Assembly (NCBI GenBank): GCA_000299115.1
Contig: CP003801.1
Location: 682,001-746,000 of the forward strand
DNA from: an alpha proteobacterium HIMB59
GTDB lineage: Bacteria > Pseudomonadota > Alphaproteobacteria > HIMB59
Direction: 5' to 3'
DNA length: 64,000 bases
Shown: positions 35,236 through 44,002 of the stretch, one piece after another
Position numbering within the stretch: the first letter of the stretch is position 1
How the letters are laid out: each line of letters begins with the position of its first letter
Translations under genes and position numbers: made by a program
Notes under the pieces: model-generated
The model's database searches: none
What the model saw: only the letters and a program-made list of their open reading frames with translations
What the model was told of the DNA's origin: nothing

Positions 35236-35922
35236 TTATCCACCAAGTTTGCTTTTAATTTCCTTAAGATCTTCCCAAGCATCTTTCTTTAGATCAGGAT
35301 TATTCATAAGAAGTGTTGGTTCGTATAGTACTCTAGTTTTTTTTGGGTTTGTATCATTAGGGGTATTAAAATCAAACCACTTCCCCCTTAAAGACATAGA
35401 GGATAAATCGGTAGCAAGTAGCATTTTTATACAATAATTAGACATAATGATTAAATAACGAGGATTTATTAATTCTATAATTCTATAATTGAATAATTGA
35501 ATCTCATTTAAAAAATTTTCATTATCATAGTAATTCTCAAAACCTCTTGGAATATAAGAAGCTAGAGCAATATTATCTCTTGATAAATTAATAGACCCCA
35601 ACATCTTATCAAAAAGCTTACCAGGCTCGCCATCTAAAATTTTTTTATCATCCTTATTACATTTTCCATAAAAAAACATAATTTTAGAGTGACGATCTCC
35701 CTCTATAAAAGAAGTTTTAATACTATATTTTGCTAAAAGATTAGACTCGATGTCTTCAACCTTGTTGTATGTATCTGGTCTTGATGGGCTAATATTTTTT
35801 TTTATGGTAGCTTTATCTTGTGATGTCGAAGTCACTTTCTGAATTGGATCAAAATATTCATTAAATTCTTCTAATTTCATCAATTCCAAAAGAATTTTTT
35901 TTTGATACTGTTTATGATCCAT
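35236..35922 (-). CDS. Degenerate uracil-DNA glycosylase (family 4-like) homologue
   Basis: The 228-residue product (ATG at 35922) aligns by eye to family 4/5 uracil-DNA glycosylases: GKLFDKMLGSINLSRDNI near residue 120 matches the GxLLDxMLxxIGLxR helix, and LRGKWFDF near 187 matches the LRGxWF motif. Key residues are altered. The usual GEAPGADED water-activating motif reads GKCNKDDKK, the usual FHP(S/A)YLLRNP reads YEPTLLMNNP (His lost), and the paired N-terminal Cys ligands of the 4Fe-4S cluster are absent. It is an intact frame co-directional with slt, so it is a maintained but probably altered protein. Activity is doubtful; a DNA-binding or non-catalytic role is possible. Confidence 0.75.
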   Translation of the reverse strand: MDHKQYQKKILLELMKLEEFNEYFDPIQKVTSTSQDKATIKKNISPSRPDTYNKVEDIESNLLAKYSIKTSFIEGDRHSKIMFFYGKCNKDDKKILDGEPGKLFDKMLGSINLSRDNIALASYIPRGFENYYDNENFLNEIQLFNYRIIELINPRYLIIMSNYCIKMLLATDLSSMSLRGKWFDFNTPNDTNPKKTRVLYEPTLLMNNPDLKKDAWEDLKEIKSKLGG

Positions 35923-37504
35923 GATTAAATTTGTAAGATATATTGCGAATTTTATATGCTTTTTCTTGATAAATGTACATTTGAATGCGTCACAAATCAG
36001 CACTGCTAATAATAATCAACTATTAGGCACACTTTATGCTGACTATAACAATGATTTTTTGTCATGGAAAAAGCTCCCACCATTTGAGGAATATGCTGAC
36101 CCTTCAAGTTTGCGCATGAATCAAATTATCGTTGGTGAAAAATTTAACCAATCTGACCTAAATGATAATTTTACTTTGTTGCTTATCAATAAGTTAAAAA
36201 AAATTAATAATGGAGATTGCTCCCCTCTAAAAATCGATGAAGCCAACTATGTATTTGAAGAGACTTTGGTCAAAAGTATAAATTTTTGGATGAACTACTG
36301 TCAAAAAAAAGATAGTCAAAATGAAAAAATTTTAATTGATCAAAGATTTATAAATGTATCTATTTTAAATGAATTATATTTAGGTTTTTTAAATGAAGAT
36401 TTACAAGTCATTAGCGACAAATATACAAGAATTGCAAATGATGATCAGCTTATGGGATTATTCAACTCAAAAGAATTAAATTTACTAAATAAGATATTTA
36501 CTTCATATGAATTTGATTTTCCATTAGAGGAATTGACAGTAAATGATACCTCTTTAAATAATTTAACAATTAAGCTAGACCAAGATTTTCAAATTAATAA
36601 TTTCATAGATTTAATTTTCTTACAGGCATATCAGGCGAGTATTTATTATTACTACTCAAGACAGTACAAACAATCTTTAGCCCTAATGGCTTTCTTATCT
36701 AATAATGATCTTAAAAATAAATCTTACTATGAGTATCAGTTGGTTTCTTTTCTAGCAGAGCTTAATCCTAATAATGAAAGTTTAAAAGCAATAGAGAATT
36801 TTAGTTTTACAAATACTAAATTTACTTTTTTTAAGAATTATCTATACCTTAAAACTGCTACCGAATTTGATTTAGAAATTAATCAATTAAAAAATTTCTT
36901 CAAACTAATCAAGATGTCTGGCGATTGGCAAACTATTGAGCTTGCCTTGGTCGTTGCAATTGAAATGTACAGTCAAAATCTGAATAAGGAAGCTTTAGAG
37001 TTTATTGAAAAATGTTGCTATGACGCAATTAATTCCTCAGAAGATCCTCTTCAGCTCTTTAAATATGGCATACTGTTGGAAAGAAATGGAAAAATTAAAT
37101 CTTCAGAAAAAATTATTCAAAAAAGCTTAGATATTTCAAATAACTCTTACCCCTATATTCTTAATTATTTGGCATATCTTTGGGTCGACAATAATAGAAA
37201 CTTAGAAAAGGCTGAAAAAATGTTAACAAAAGCTGTAGAAGACTCTAATTACCAAGATGGAGCTATTATTGATAGTCTCGGTTGGTTGTATTTTAAAAAA
37301 GGTGATTTGAAACTTGCTGAGAAATGGATTTCTGATGCATATCGATTGGAACCATCAGAGCCAGAAATTATTGATCATTTATCACAAATATATCTTAAGC
37401 TAGGTCGCTATAAAGAGGCGAAGTTCTTAGACAATAAAATTTTACTATTTCATCAAGATTATTTCAAAATAGATGAAATCAAAGAAAGAAATGAAAATTC
37501 ATAA
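35921..37504 (+). CDS. Exported tetratricopeptide-repeat protein
   Basis: A 527-residue protein with an N-terminal signal peptide (about residues 1-24, ending LNASQIS) and mostly helical repeats. Tetratricopeptide repeats are clear in the C-terminal third, for example LAYLWVDNNRNLEKAEKMLTKA, DSLGWLYFKKGDLKLAEKWI and IYLKLGRYKEA, giving at least three units; the rest is weaker. It is probably periplasmic or outer-membrane associated and a protein-interaction scaffold. A TPR gene directly upstream of ispE recurs in alphaproteobacteria. Its ATG interlocks with the divergent UDG-like start, and its stop overlaps ispE. Specific function unknown. Confidence 0.82.
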   Translation: MIKFVRYIANFICFFLINVHLNASQISTANNNQLLGTLYADYNNDFLSWKKLPPFEEYADPSSLRMNQIIVGEKFNQSDLNDNFTLLLINKLKKINNGDCSPLKIDEANYVFEETLVKSINFWMNYCQKKDSQNEKILIDQRFINVSILNELYLGFLNEDLQVISDKYTRIANDDQLMGLFNSKELNLLNKIFTSYEFDFPLEELTVNDTSLNNLTIKLDQDFQINNFIDLIFLQAYQASIYYYYSRQYKQSLALMAFLSNNDLKNKSYYEYQLVSFLAELNPNNESLKAIENFSFTNTKFTFFKNYLYLKTATEFDLEINQLKNFFKLIKMSGDWQTIELALVVAIEMYSQNLNKEALEFIEKCCYDAINSSEDPLQLFKYGILLERNGKIKSSEKIIQKSLDISNNSYPYILNYLAYLWVDNNRNLEKAEKMLTKAVEDSNYQDGAIIDSLGWLYFKKGDLKLAEKWISDAYRLEPSEPEIIDHLSQIYLKLGRYKEAKFLDNKILLFHQDYFKIDEIKERNENS

Positions 37505-38312
37505 ATTAATTTCCCCTGCAAAAATTAATTTAAATTTAAAAGTTATTAAATTTGATAAAAAGTTAAAAAAACATAAGCTTTCATCTCAGATAGCTATTAT
37601 CAAATTACATGATGTAATAGAAATAAAACCATCAAATGATTTATCTGTAATTTATAGAGATACTAATAAAAAAAAAATATTTGTAAAAAATGATATAATA
37701 AAAAAAACAATCAAATACTTTGATAAAAAATACAAAAAAAAATCAAAATTTAATATTCTTGTAGATAAAAAAATACCAATAGGATACGGCATAGGTGGTG
37801 GATCATCAAATGCTGCTTCTATTTTAAAATATCTTTATAAATTCTATAAAATAAATCCCCAAAACTTTTTTGATGATGCTCCTGAACTAGGATCGGATGT
37901 ATTGTTATTTTTTAATCAAACTCCAAAAATTATTGATGGAATAAAAAGCTATAGGATACTTAATAAAAATACAGCTAGATGGAAAAAAATTTATTTAATT
38001 TTTCCAAGAACAAAAAATTTAACAGCTTCAATATTCTCACATTTTCAAAAAAATTCTATAAGCGAAAAAACAACAAAAAATCCTTTTAGAAATGATCTAT
38101 TGAAATCTTCTCTTGCGGTAAACTCCGAGTTTTTTGATATTTATTCACTGATGATATCTGAAAAAAAAAATTTTTCCTTTTTTGGTATGAGTGGCAGCGG
38201 TTCTAGTATTTTCTTCAATTTTGATAAAATCAGCTCAGAAAGATCAGTAATTCAATTAATTAAGCAAAAATTTCCATTGGTTAGAATTGAAAAATCTTAT
38301 TATTTCGGATAA
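37491..38312 (+). CDS. ispE: 4-diphosphocytidyl-2-C-methyl-D-erythritol kinase
   Basis: IspE phosphorylates CDP-methylerythritol in the non-mevalonate isoprenoid pathway. The ATG at 37491 gives 273 residues that start MKIHKLISPAKINLNLKV, with the family PAKINL motif. The GHMP-kinase ATP loop is PIGYGIGGGSSNAASIL near residues 93-109, and the C-terminal FFGMSGSGSSIF near 234-245 is the third GHMP motif. The sequence is very lysine-rich, reflecting AT bias. An in-frame ATG at 37473 lies further inside the TPR gene. A tRNA gene follows 16 bases later. Confidence 0.93.
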   Translation: MKIHKLISPAKINLNLKVIKFDKKLKKHKLSSQIAIIKLHDVIEIKPSNDLSVIYRDTNKKKIFVKNDIIKKTIKYFDKKYKKKSKFNILVDKKIPIGYGIGGGSSNAASILKYLYKFYKINPQNFFDDAPELGSDVLLFFNQTPKIIDGIKSYRILNKNTARWKKIYLIFPRTKNLTASIFSHFQKNSISEKTTKNPFRNDLLKSSLAVNSEFFDIYSLMISEKKNFSFFGMSGSGSSIFFNFDKISSERSVIQLIKQKFPLVRIEKSYYFG

Positions 38313-38328
38313 GTTCATAAATTCTTGA

Positions 38329-38403
38329 TGGGGCGTAGCCAAGCGGTAAGGCACCGGTTTTTGGTATCGGCATGCGTAGGTTCGAATCCTACCGCCCCAG
38401 CCA
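38329..38403 (+). tRNA. tRNA-Gln (anticodon TTG), CCA encoded
   Basis: A 75-base tRNA with a seven-pair acceptor stem (TGGGGCG, 38329-38335, with CGCCCCA, 38393-38399), discriminator G at 38400 and an encoded 3' CCA at 38401-38403. The anticodon loop is closed by a five-pair stem with one G-T wobble (38354-38358 with 38366-38370), and the anticodon TTG is at 38361-38363. The T-arm contains GGTTCGAATCC. UUG reads both glutamine codons. It lies between ispE and uup on the same strand, probably within their transcript. Confidence 0.96.
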
Positions 38404-38420
38404 TTTAAAATAATGTTCCC

Positions 38421-40238
38421 ATGAGTAATCAACTTCTTCTATCCCTAAAGGAAGTAATTGTTAGTTATCATAAAAAAGAAATATTCAAGGATTTAGACTT
38501 AATTATACATCGAAAAGATTTCATAGCTTTGGTTGGTAAAAATGGCGCTGGTAAATCTACTTTAATGAATGTGCTTACAGAAAACCATGAAATAGATAAT
38601 GGCGAAATTTGGAAAATAGATAATTTAAAAATTAGTTACTTTAATCAAAATTTTTTTTTCAATGATGAAAGTCAATCTATAGAAAAAGAAATCTACTCAA
38701 TACTTCTTGATAAGAATGAGGATTTTCAAATTGATATTTTTTGTAATTATCTTGGCTTAGATAAAAATTCAATTATTAAAAATTTATCAGGTGGGCAAAA
38801 AAGAAGAGTAGGTTTAATAAAAACTCTAATAAATAAATCAGATATTTTATTGCTTGATGAACCAACTAATCATTTAGATTTAGATACTATTATTTGGTTA
38901 GAAAATTATTTAAAACGATTAGATTGTGCAATTTTATGTGTTAGCCATGATCGACAATTTTTAAAAAATTTCACCAATAAGATTTTCTGGATAGATAGAT
39001 CAAAAATTAAAATTAATCATCAAGGCTATGCTGACTTCGAGAACTGGTCTAATGCATTATTAGCTCAAGAAGAGCGGGAACTACAAAATAGAAAACAATT
39101 TGTCAACATTGAGGTTAATTGGGCCAACAAAGGTGTTAAAGCTAGAGTAAAAAGAAATACAAGACGACTTGAACAAGCTAGAGAACTCCAGCAAAATTTA
39201 GAGCAAGATATTAGCGCATTTAAAAAAGCTACTAAAAAAATTGAAGTAAAATTAGTAAAAGATGAAACAAAGAACTTTAGACATGTCGCTGAATTTCATA
39301 ACGCATCTTTCTATTATAATTCAGAACAAACTTTGCTTAAAAATTTTAATCTTAAGATTAACAAAAAGGATCGTGTTGGTTTGCTTGGCTCTAATGGATC
39401 AGGAAAATCTACATTTTTAAAAATTCTTTTAGGAGAAGTAGCCTTAAAGGAAGGATCTCTTAAAATTAGACAAGAGTTAGAATTTTCATATTTTGATCAA
39501 TTAAGAAATGACCTTAAAGATACAAAGCCTATAAAAAAAATATTAGTACCTTCAGGAGGGGATTATCTTAAGGCTAATCAAAAAGAACGTCATGTTTGTA
39601 GTTATCTTAAAGATTTTCACTTTGATCCATCTAAAGCAAACGACCCTGTAGGGAGTCTTTCAGGCGGAATGAAAAATAGATTGCTACTTTCTAAAGTACT
39701 GGCTAATCCTAAAAGTGGTTTAATTCTTGATGAACCAACTAATGACCTCGATACTGATACGCTTGATTTGGTAGAGTCCATTCTCTCGGAATATAATGGC
39801 ACCCTTATAGTCGTATCACATAATAGAGATTTCTTAGATAAGCTTGTTAATAAGATTCTATACTTCAAAGGCAATGGAGAGGTAATAGTATTTAATGGTG
39901 GATACCACGACTTCCTTGCTCATAAAGAGGAATTGATTGGCGTTTCAAAAGAGTTAAGGAATAATGATAAATCTGTGGAACCTTTAAAAAAATCAAATAA
40001 CTCTGATAAAAAAAAACTTACTTTTAAAATTAAATTTGAATTGGAAAATCTCCCTAAGGAGATAGATAAAATTAAAGAAGATTTAACTAAGTTAGAAATA
40101 ATATTATCCAACCCAAATTTATTTGAGGAAGATCAAAACAAATTTATAGAAACCTCTGAGAAAATTGGTGATCTTCAACTGTTGCTAGAGGAAAAAGAAG
40201 ATAGATGGCTTGAATTATTAGAAATGGAAAATCAATGA
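38421..40238 (+). CDS. uup: ABC-F family ATPase Uup
   Basis: A cytosolic ABC-F protein with two ATPase domains and no membrane helices; Uup affects ribosome function and DNA branch metabolism. The 605-residue protein has Walker A GKNGAGKST near residue 38 and GSNGSGKST near 324, signatures LSGGQKRRVG near 121 and LSGGMKNRLL near 413, and Walker B LLLDEPTNHLDLD near 140 and LILDEPTNDLDTD near 434. The linker between domains and a C-terminal coiled-coil extension (about residues 540-605, with LEEKEDRWLELLEM) match Uup rather than shorter EttA. It overlaps the following gene by four bases. Confidence 0.9.
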   Translation: MSNQLLLSLKEVIVSYHKKEIFKDLDLIIHRKDFIALVGKNGAGKSTLMNVLTENHEIDNGEIWKIDNLKISYFNQNFFFNDESQSIEKEIYSILLDKNEDFQIDIFCNYLGLDKNSIIKNLSGGQKRRVGLIKTLINKSDILLLDEPTNHLDLDTIIWLENYLKRLDCAILCVSHDRQFLKNFTNKIFWIDRSKIKINHQGYADFENWSNALLAQEERELQNRKQFVNIEVNWANKGVKARVKRNTRRLEQARELQQNLEQDISAFKKATKKIEVKLVKDETKNFRHVAEFHNASFYYNSEQTLLKNFNLKINKKDRVGLLGSNGSGKSTFLKILLGEVALKEGSLKIRQELEFSYFDQLRNDLKDTKPIKKILVPSGGDYLKANQKERHVCSYLKDFHFDPSKANDPVGSLSGGMKNRLLLSKVLANPKSGLILDEPTNDLDTDTLDLVESILSEYNGTLIVVSHNRDFLDKLVNKILYFKGNGEVIVFNGGYHDFLAHKEELIGVSKELRNNDKSVEPLKKSNNSDKKKLTFKIKFELENLPKEIDKIKEDLTKLEIILSNPNLFEEDQNKFIETSEKIGDLQLLLEEKEDRWLELLEMENQ

Positions 40239-40954
40239 ATTATAAAAAACAAGTCGATAATTTTATCAAATATTCAGAATTAAAAGAGTTAGTAAAAATT
40301 TTAAAGTTATCAAATAACAAAATTTATTTTGTTGGTGGTGCTACTAGGTCAATATTGTCTGAAGAATACAATAATACTGATGTTGATATAGTCGTTCCTA
40401 ATATAGAAGATGATGTAATTGAAGAGCTCAACTGTCAATACGACGTTAAGTTCTTCCCAAGTTATCGAAGTTTAGCTATTTCGATCGGTAATTTTGAATA
40501 CCAAATTAATTCTTTTCGTAAGGATATCAAATCAACAGGAAGACACTCTAAAGTAGCCCCAGCCTTAACTTTAAAAGAAGACTCAGAAAGAAGAGATTTT
40601 ACATTCAATAGTGTATATATCAATTTTGAGGGAGAAGTATTTGATTTTTACTCTGGGGTAAATGATTTTAAAGAAAAACACCTACGTTTTATCTTCAATC
40701 CTATTGATCAAATCCAGCAAGATTATTTAAGGGCAATAAGGTATATTCGATTTTTATCTCTTTTCAAAAAGATTAAAACTAGGAGTGAAGATATAGAAGC
40801 TATTCTCTTATTATCAAAAAATATTTTTGATTTTGTAAAAGAAAAAAAAATATCTCAAGAACTTGGTAAAATTAAAGACATGCCATATCCAATAAATTCG
40901 ATTAGCTTCTTAGAAAAGCATCAAGAATTGCGAGATTTTCTTCAATTAATTTAA
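40235..40954 (+). CDS. Short CCA tRNA nucleotidyltransferase/poly(A) polymerase homologue
   Basis: The 239-residue product has the class II nucleotidyltransferase head: VGGATRSIL (in place of the usual GGxVRD) near residue 34, the metal-binding DVDIVV near 49, RRDFTFNSVYIN near 118-129, and DYLRAIRYIRF near 162. It ends soon after an ISQELGKI neck-like segment. Bacterial CCA-adding enzymes are typically about 370-420 residues, so the body and tail are missing here. Downstream is the convergent trmL, so no continuation exists. It could be a minimal CCA-adding enzyme or a specialised relative. It overlaps uup by ATGA. Confidence 0.78.
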   Translation: MNYKKQVDNFIKYSELKELVKILKLSNNKIYFVGGATRSILSEEYNNTDVDIVVPNIEDDVIEELNCQYDVKFFPSYRSLAISIGNFEYQINSFRKDIKSTGRHSKVAPALTLKEDSERRDFTFNSVYINFEGEVFDFYSGVNDFKEKHLRFIFNPIDQIQQDYLRAIRYIRFLSLFKKIKTRSEDIEAILLLSKNIFDFVKEKKISQELGKIKDMPYPINSISFLEKHQELRDFLQLI

Positions 40955-41406
40955 ATTGAATTAATTATTGTTGAAGAAACGATTGCAACAGAGGTTGCTA
41001 GATTTAGAGATCTTGTTTTTGAGCTCATGGGAATGGTTATTTTTTCACTTATTTGATTATGCACAAAATCAGGAACCCCAGCTGTTTCTTTGCCAAATAA
41101 AATTATATCCTTTTCCTTAAATCGATAGTCATAAAGACTATTCTGAGTTTTAGTGGTTGCTAGGATTAAACGATAATTTGAAGATGAACAAAAATTTTTA
41201 AAATCTTCCCATGAGTCATGTAGCTGAAGAGTACAATGATCAATATAATCCATAACCGCCCCCTTGAATCTTTTATCAGTCATTGAAAAAGAGAGTGGTT
41301 TTATAATATGGAGAGGAAATTCTAAACAAGCAGCAGTTCTGATAATCACGCCTAAATTTTGAGGCATATCGGGTTGATATAGACAAACTGAGAATTTATG
41401 CGTCAT
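40951..41406 (-). CDS. trmL: tRNA (cytidine(34)-2'-O)-methyltransferase TrmL
   Basis: TrmL 2'-O-methylates the wobble base of tRNA-Leu. The 151-residue minimal SPOUT protein has LYQPDMPQNLGVIIRTAAC near residues 9-27, MDYIDH near 52, LFGKETAGVPDF near 94-105, and the C-terminal MSSKTRSLNLATSVAIV knot near 126-142. Length is exactly that of TrmL rather than larger SpoU methyltransferases. The stop interlocks with the CCA homologue stop (TTAA), and it is divergent from petA across 61 bases. Confidence 0.93.
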   Translation of the reverse strand: MTHKFSVCLYQPDMPQNLGVIIRTAACLEFPLHIIKPLSFSMTDKRFKGAVMDYIDHCTLQLHDSWEDFKNFCSSSNYRLILATTKTQNSLYDYRFKEKDIILFGKETAGVPDFVHNQISEKITIPMSSKTRSLNLATSVAIVSSTIINSI

Positions 41407-41467
41407 GATGACTACTACTTATGCTACATCTTACCAATAAAATCTAGGAACATTTATTATAAAAAAT

Positions 41468-41992
41468 ATGTCAGATCATAAAACACCTAGAAGAGATTTT
41501 ATTAAACTAGCTACCATGACTCTTGGAGGAGTAGGCGCCGCAAGCTTGGCTATTCCTTTCATCACTAGTATGAATCCTGGTAAAGATACCCTTGCTCTTG
41601 CTTCAACTGAAATTGATCTATCCCCACTAAAAGAGGGCCAAAGCTTGACAGTTATTTGGAGAGGTAAACCAGTTTTTATTAAACACAGAACTCCACAGGA
41701 AATTACTGAAGCAAAGAACACTGATTTGAATGACTTAATCGATATTGAAGATGATGCCGATCGTGTACAAAATGATAAATGGCTTGTTGTTCTAGGTGTA
41801 TGTACTCATTTAGGATGCGTCCCTTTAGGTCAAAAAACTTCTGATGTTAAAGGCGAATATGGTGGATGGTTTTGTCCTTGTCATGGTTCTCACTATGATA
41901 CTTCAGGAAGGATAAGAAAAGGTCCTGCACCTAAAAATCTTCCAGTACCTCCTTATGTATTCCTAAATGAAAGTAGAATAAAGATTGGATAA
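41468..41992 (+). CDS. petA: Ubiquinol-cytochrome c reductase iron-sulfur (Rieske) subunit
   Basis: The Rieske subunit carries electrons from ubiquinol to cytochrome c1 in the bc1 complex. The 174-residue protein has a Tat-type N-terminus, RRDFIKLA, followed by a hydrophobic anchor (about residues 14-33). The 2Fe-2S ligands are in CTHLGCVPLG near residue 112 and CPCHGSHYD near residue 137, giving two Cys and two His plus the disulfide pair. Length is normal. The adjacent petB and petC complete a three-subunit complex. Confidence 0.97.
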   Translation: MSDHKTPRRDFIKLATMTLGGVGAASLAIPFITSMNPGKDTLALASTEIDLSPLKEGQSLTVIWRGKPVFIKHRTPQEITEAKNTDLNDLIDIEDDADRVQNDKWLVVLGVCTHLGCVPLGQKTSDVKGEYGGWFCPCHGSHYDTSGRIRKGPAPKNLPVPPYVFLNESRIKIG

Positions 41993-41998
41993 AAAATT

Positions 41999-43243
41999 AT
42001 GAGTTCAAACGACCCTCAAGGATATAAAAAAACACTCAATTCACCTTATACAGGTTTTAAAGGATGGATAGACTCAAGGTTGCCTTTAGTCAGAATGATG
42101 GAAGCAGAATATTTAAAGTTTCCAGTTCCTAAATCATTAAATTACTTCTGGTCTTTTGGTGGGATAGCTATGTTCTGTCTAATCGGATTAATCTTAACAG
42201 GAATATTTTTAGGATTTCATTACAAGCCTTCAGCTGATGAAGCTTTTGACTCTGTAGAAAGAATAATGAGAGATGTTAATTTTGGTTGGTTAATCCGATA
42301 TTTGCACGCCAACTTAGTTTCTTTCTTTTTTATCGCTACGTTTATTCATATATTTAGAGCTCTTTATTTTGGATCGTATAAGGCGCCCAGAGAATTAGTG
42401 TATTTATTTGGTCTTACGATGTTTGTTTTGATGATGGGCACTGCATTCTTAGGGTACACGCTTCCTTGGGGGCAAATGTCATACTGGGGAGCTACTGTGA
42501 TTACTAATTTATTCTCGGCAATTCCTTTTGTGGGGGATGCTATTTTAAAATTATTATTAGGCGATTTTAATGTTGGAGATTCAACGATTAATAGATTTTA
42601 TGTATTACATTGGTTATTAGCTTTTGCCATAGTTGGTTTAGTTGTCTTCCATGTAATTACCTTGCATATGACAGGTTCTAATAATCCTACAGGGTCGGAA
42701 CCTCAAAGTTGGGATGAGACAGTAAGTTTTCACCCGTATGTCACCATCAAAGATTTAAACGCAACAATCTTCTTTTTCATCATTCTTGCTTTTGTATTAT
42801 TTTATTATCCAAATATTTTAGGGCACTCCGATAATTATATTAGAGCCAATCCTATGGTAACACCGGCTCATATTGTTCCTGAATGGTATTTTTTACCTTT
42901 CTACGCAATTCTAAGAGCTATCCCTGATAAATTAGGTGGAGTTTTAGCAATGTTTGGTTCAATTGCTGCATTGGGACTATTACCTTGGCTTGATACATCT
43001 AAAGTTAGATCTTGTTTATTTAGACCTGTTTGGAGAATTTGTGTTCTTTTATTTGCTGTAAACTTCTTTGTGCTTATGTACATGGGAGGCAAACCTGCTG
43101 AAGGTATATACGTTTTGATTTCTAGAATTGGAACAGCATATTGGTTTTTGTTTATTTTTGTTTTGGCCCCACTTGTTGGTTTTCTAGAAACACCTAGACA
43201 GCCTTTAAGTATTACTAATTATCTTAAGAGTAAGAAAGCTTAG
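41999..43243 (+). CDS. petB: Cytochrome b of the bc1 complex
   Basis: Cytochrome b binds two b hemes and forms both quinone sites. The 414-residue protein has eight membrane helices, with heme-ligand His pairs in the second and fourth helices (RYLHANLVSFFFIATFIHIFRAL near residues 100-122 and LHWLLAFAIVGLVVFHVITLH near 203-223). The Qo motif PEWYFLPFYAILRAIPDK, a variant of PEWY, appears near 290-307, and GTAFLGYTLPWGQMSYWGATVI near 142-163. It is the fused, full-length form as in mitochondria. It starts 6 bases after petA. Confidence 0.97.
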   Translation: MSSNDPQGYKKTLNSPYTGFKGWIDSRLPLVRMMEAEYLKFPVPKSLNYFWSFGGIAMFCLIGLILTGIFLGFHYKPSADEAFDSVERIMRDVNFGWLIRYLHANLVSFFFIATFIHIFRALYFGSYKAPRELVYLFGLTMFVLMMGTAFLGYTLPWGQMSYWGATVITNLFSAIPFVGDAILKLLLGDFNVGDSTINRFYVLHWLLAFAIVGLVVFHVITLHMTGSNNPTGSEPQSWDETVSFHPYVTIKDLNATIFFFIILAFVLFYYPNILGHSDNYIRANPMVTPAHIVPEWYFLPFYAILRAIPDKLGGVLAMFGSIAALGLLPWLDTSKVRSCLFRPVWRICVLLFAVNFFVLMYMGGKPAEGIYVLISRIGTAYWFLFIFVLAPLVGFLETPRQPLSITNYLKSKKA

Positions 43244-43245
43244 CG

Positions 43246-43995
43246 ATGAGAAGTCTATTCATAATAGTACTCTCTTTGTTTAGTTTGAACACATTTGCAG
43301 CAGGATCAAAAATAGATATTCCAAAATATGATTGGTCCTGGAAGGGGTTCTTTGGAACTTATGATCGAGCATCTGCCCAGAGAGGTTTAAAAGTTTATCG
43401 AGAAGTATGTGCTGGTTGTCACTCAATGGATTTGATTGCTTATCGAAATCTTGAAGATTTGGGTTTCAGTGAAGCGCATATTAAAGCGATCGCTGCAGAG
43501 TACTTAATTCCTGATGGACCTAATGATGAGGGAGAAATGTTTGAAAGAGAAGCTATCCCCTCAGATAGATTTGCTAATCCCTATCCAAATGTTCAAGCTG
43601 CAAGAGCTGCTAATAATGGTGCCTACCCCCCTGATCTTTCGCTTATCGTTAAAGCAAGACCAAAGGGAGCAGATTATTTAAAAGCTTTATTGTTAGGTTA
43701 TGTTGATGCTCCTGCAGGTAAAGAAGTTCCTGAGGGTCAATACTACAACAAGTATATGGAAGGCAATCTAATAGCCATGCCTTCTCCATTATCTGAGGGT
43801 CTAGTAGAGTATGATGATGGCACTGAGGCCTCTATGGATCAAATGGCCACCGATATCACAACATTTCTTGCTTGGGCCGCAGAACCCAGCTTAGAGGATA
43901 GAAAAAGAATTGGCTTAAAAGTGATTTTATTCTTATTTGTTCTTTTAATTTTGGCTTATATTTCAAAGCAACAAATCTGGCGCGATATCAAATAA
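43246..43995 (+). CDS. petC: Cytochrome c1
   Basis: Cytochrome c1 passes electrons from the Rieske protein to soluble cytochrome c. The 249-residue protein has a signal peptide (cleaved after about residue 18, NTFAAG), the covalent heme motif CAGCHS near residue 56, the axial Met in IAMPSPLSEGLVEY near residue 176, and a C-terminal membrane anchor (about residues 224-241). Length is normal. It ends eight bases before the convergent ychF stop. No terminator hairpin is evident between them. Confidence 0.96.
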   Translation: MRSLFIIVLSLFSLNTFAAGSKIDIPKYDWSWKGFFGTYDRASAQRGLKVYREVCAGCHSMDLIAYRNLEDLGFSEAHIKAIAAEYLIPDGPNDEGEMFEREAIPSDRFANPYPNVQAARAANNGAYPPDLSLIVKARPKGADYLKALLLGYVDAPAGKEVPEGQYYNKYMEGNLIAMPSPLSEGLVEYDDGTEASMDQMATDITTFLAWAAEPSLEDRKRIGLKVILFLFVLLILAYISKQQIWRDIK

Positions 43996-44002
43996 AGCTT
44001 AT

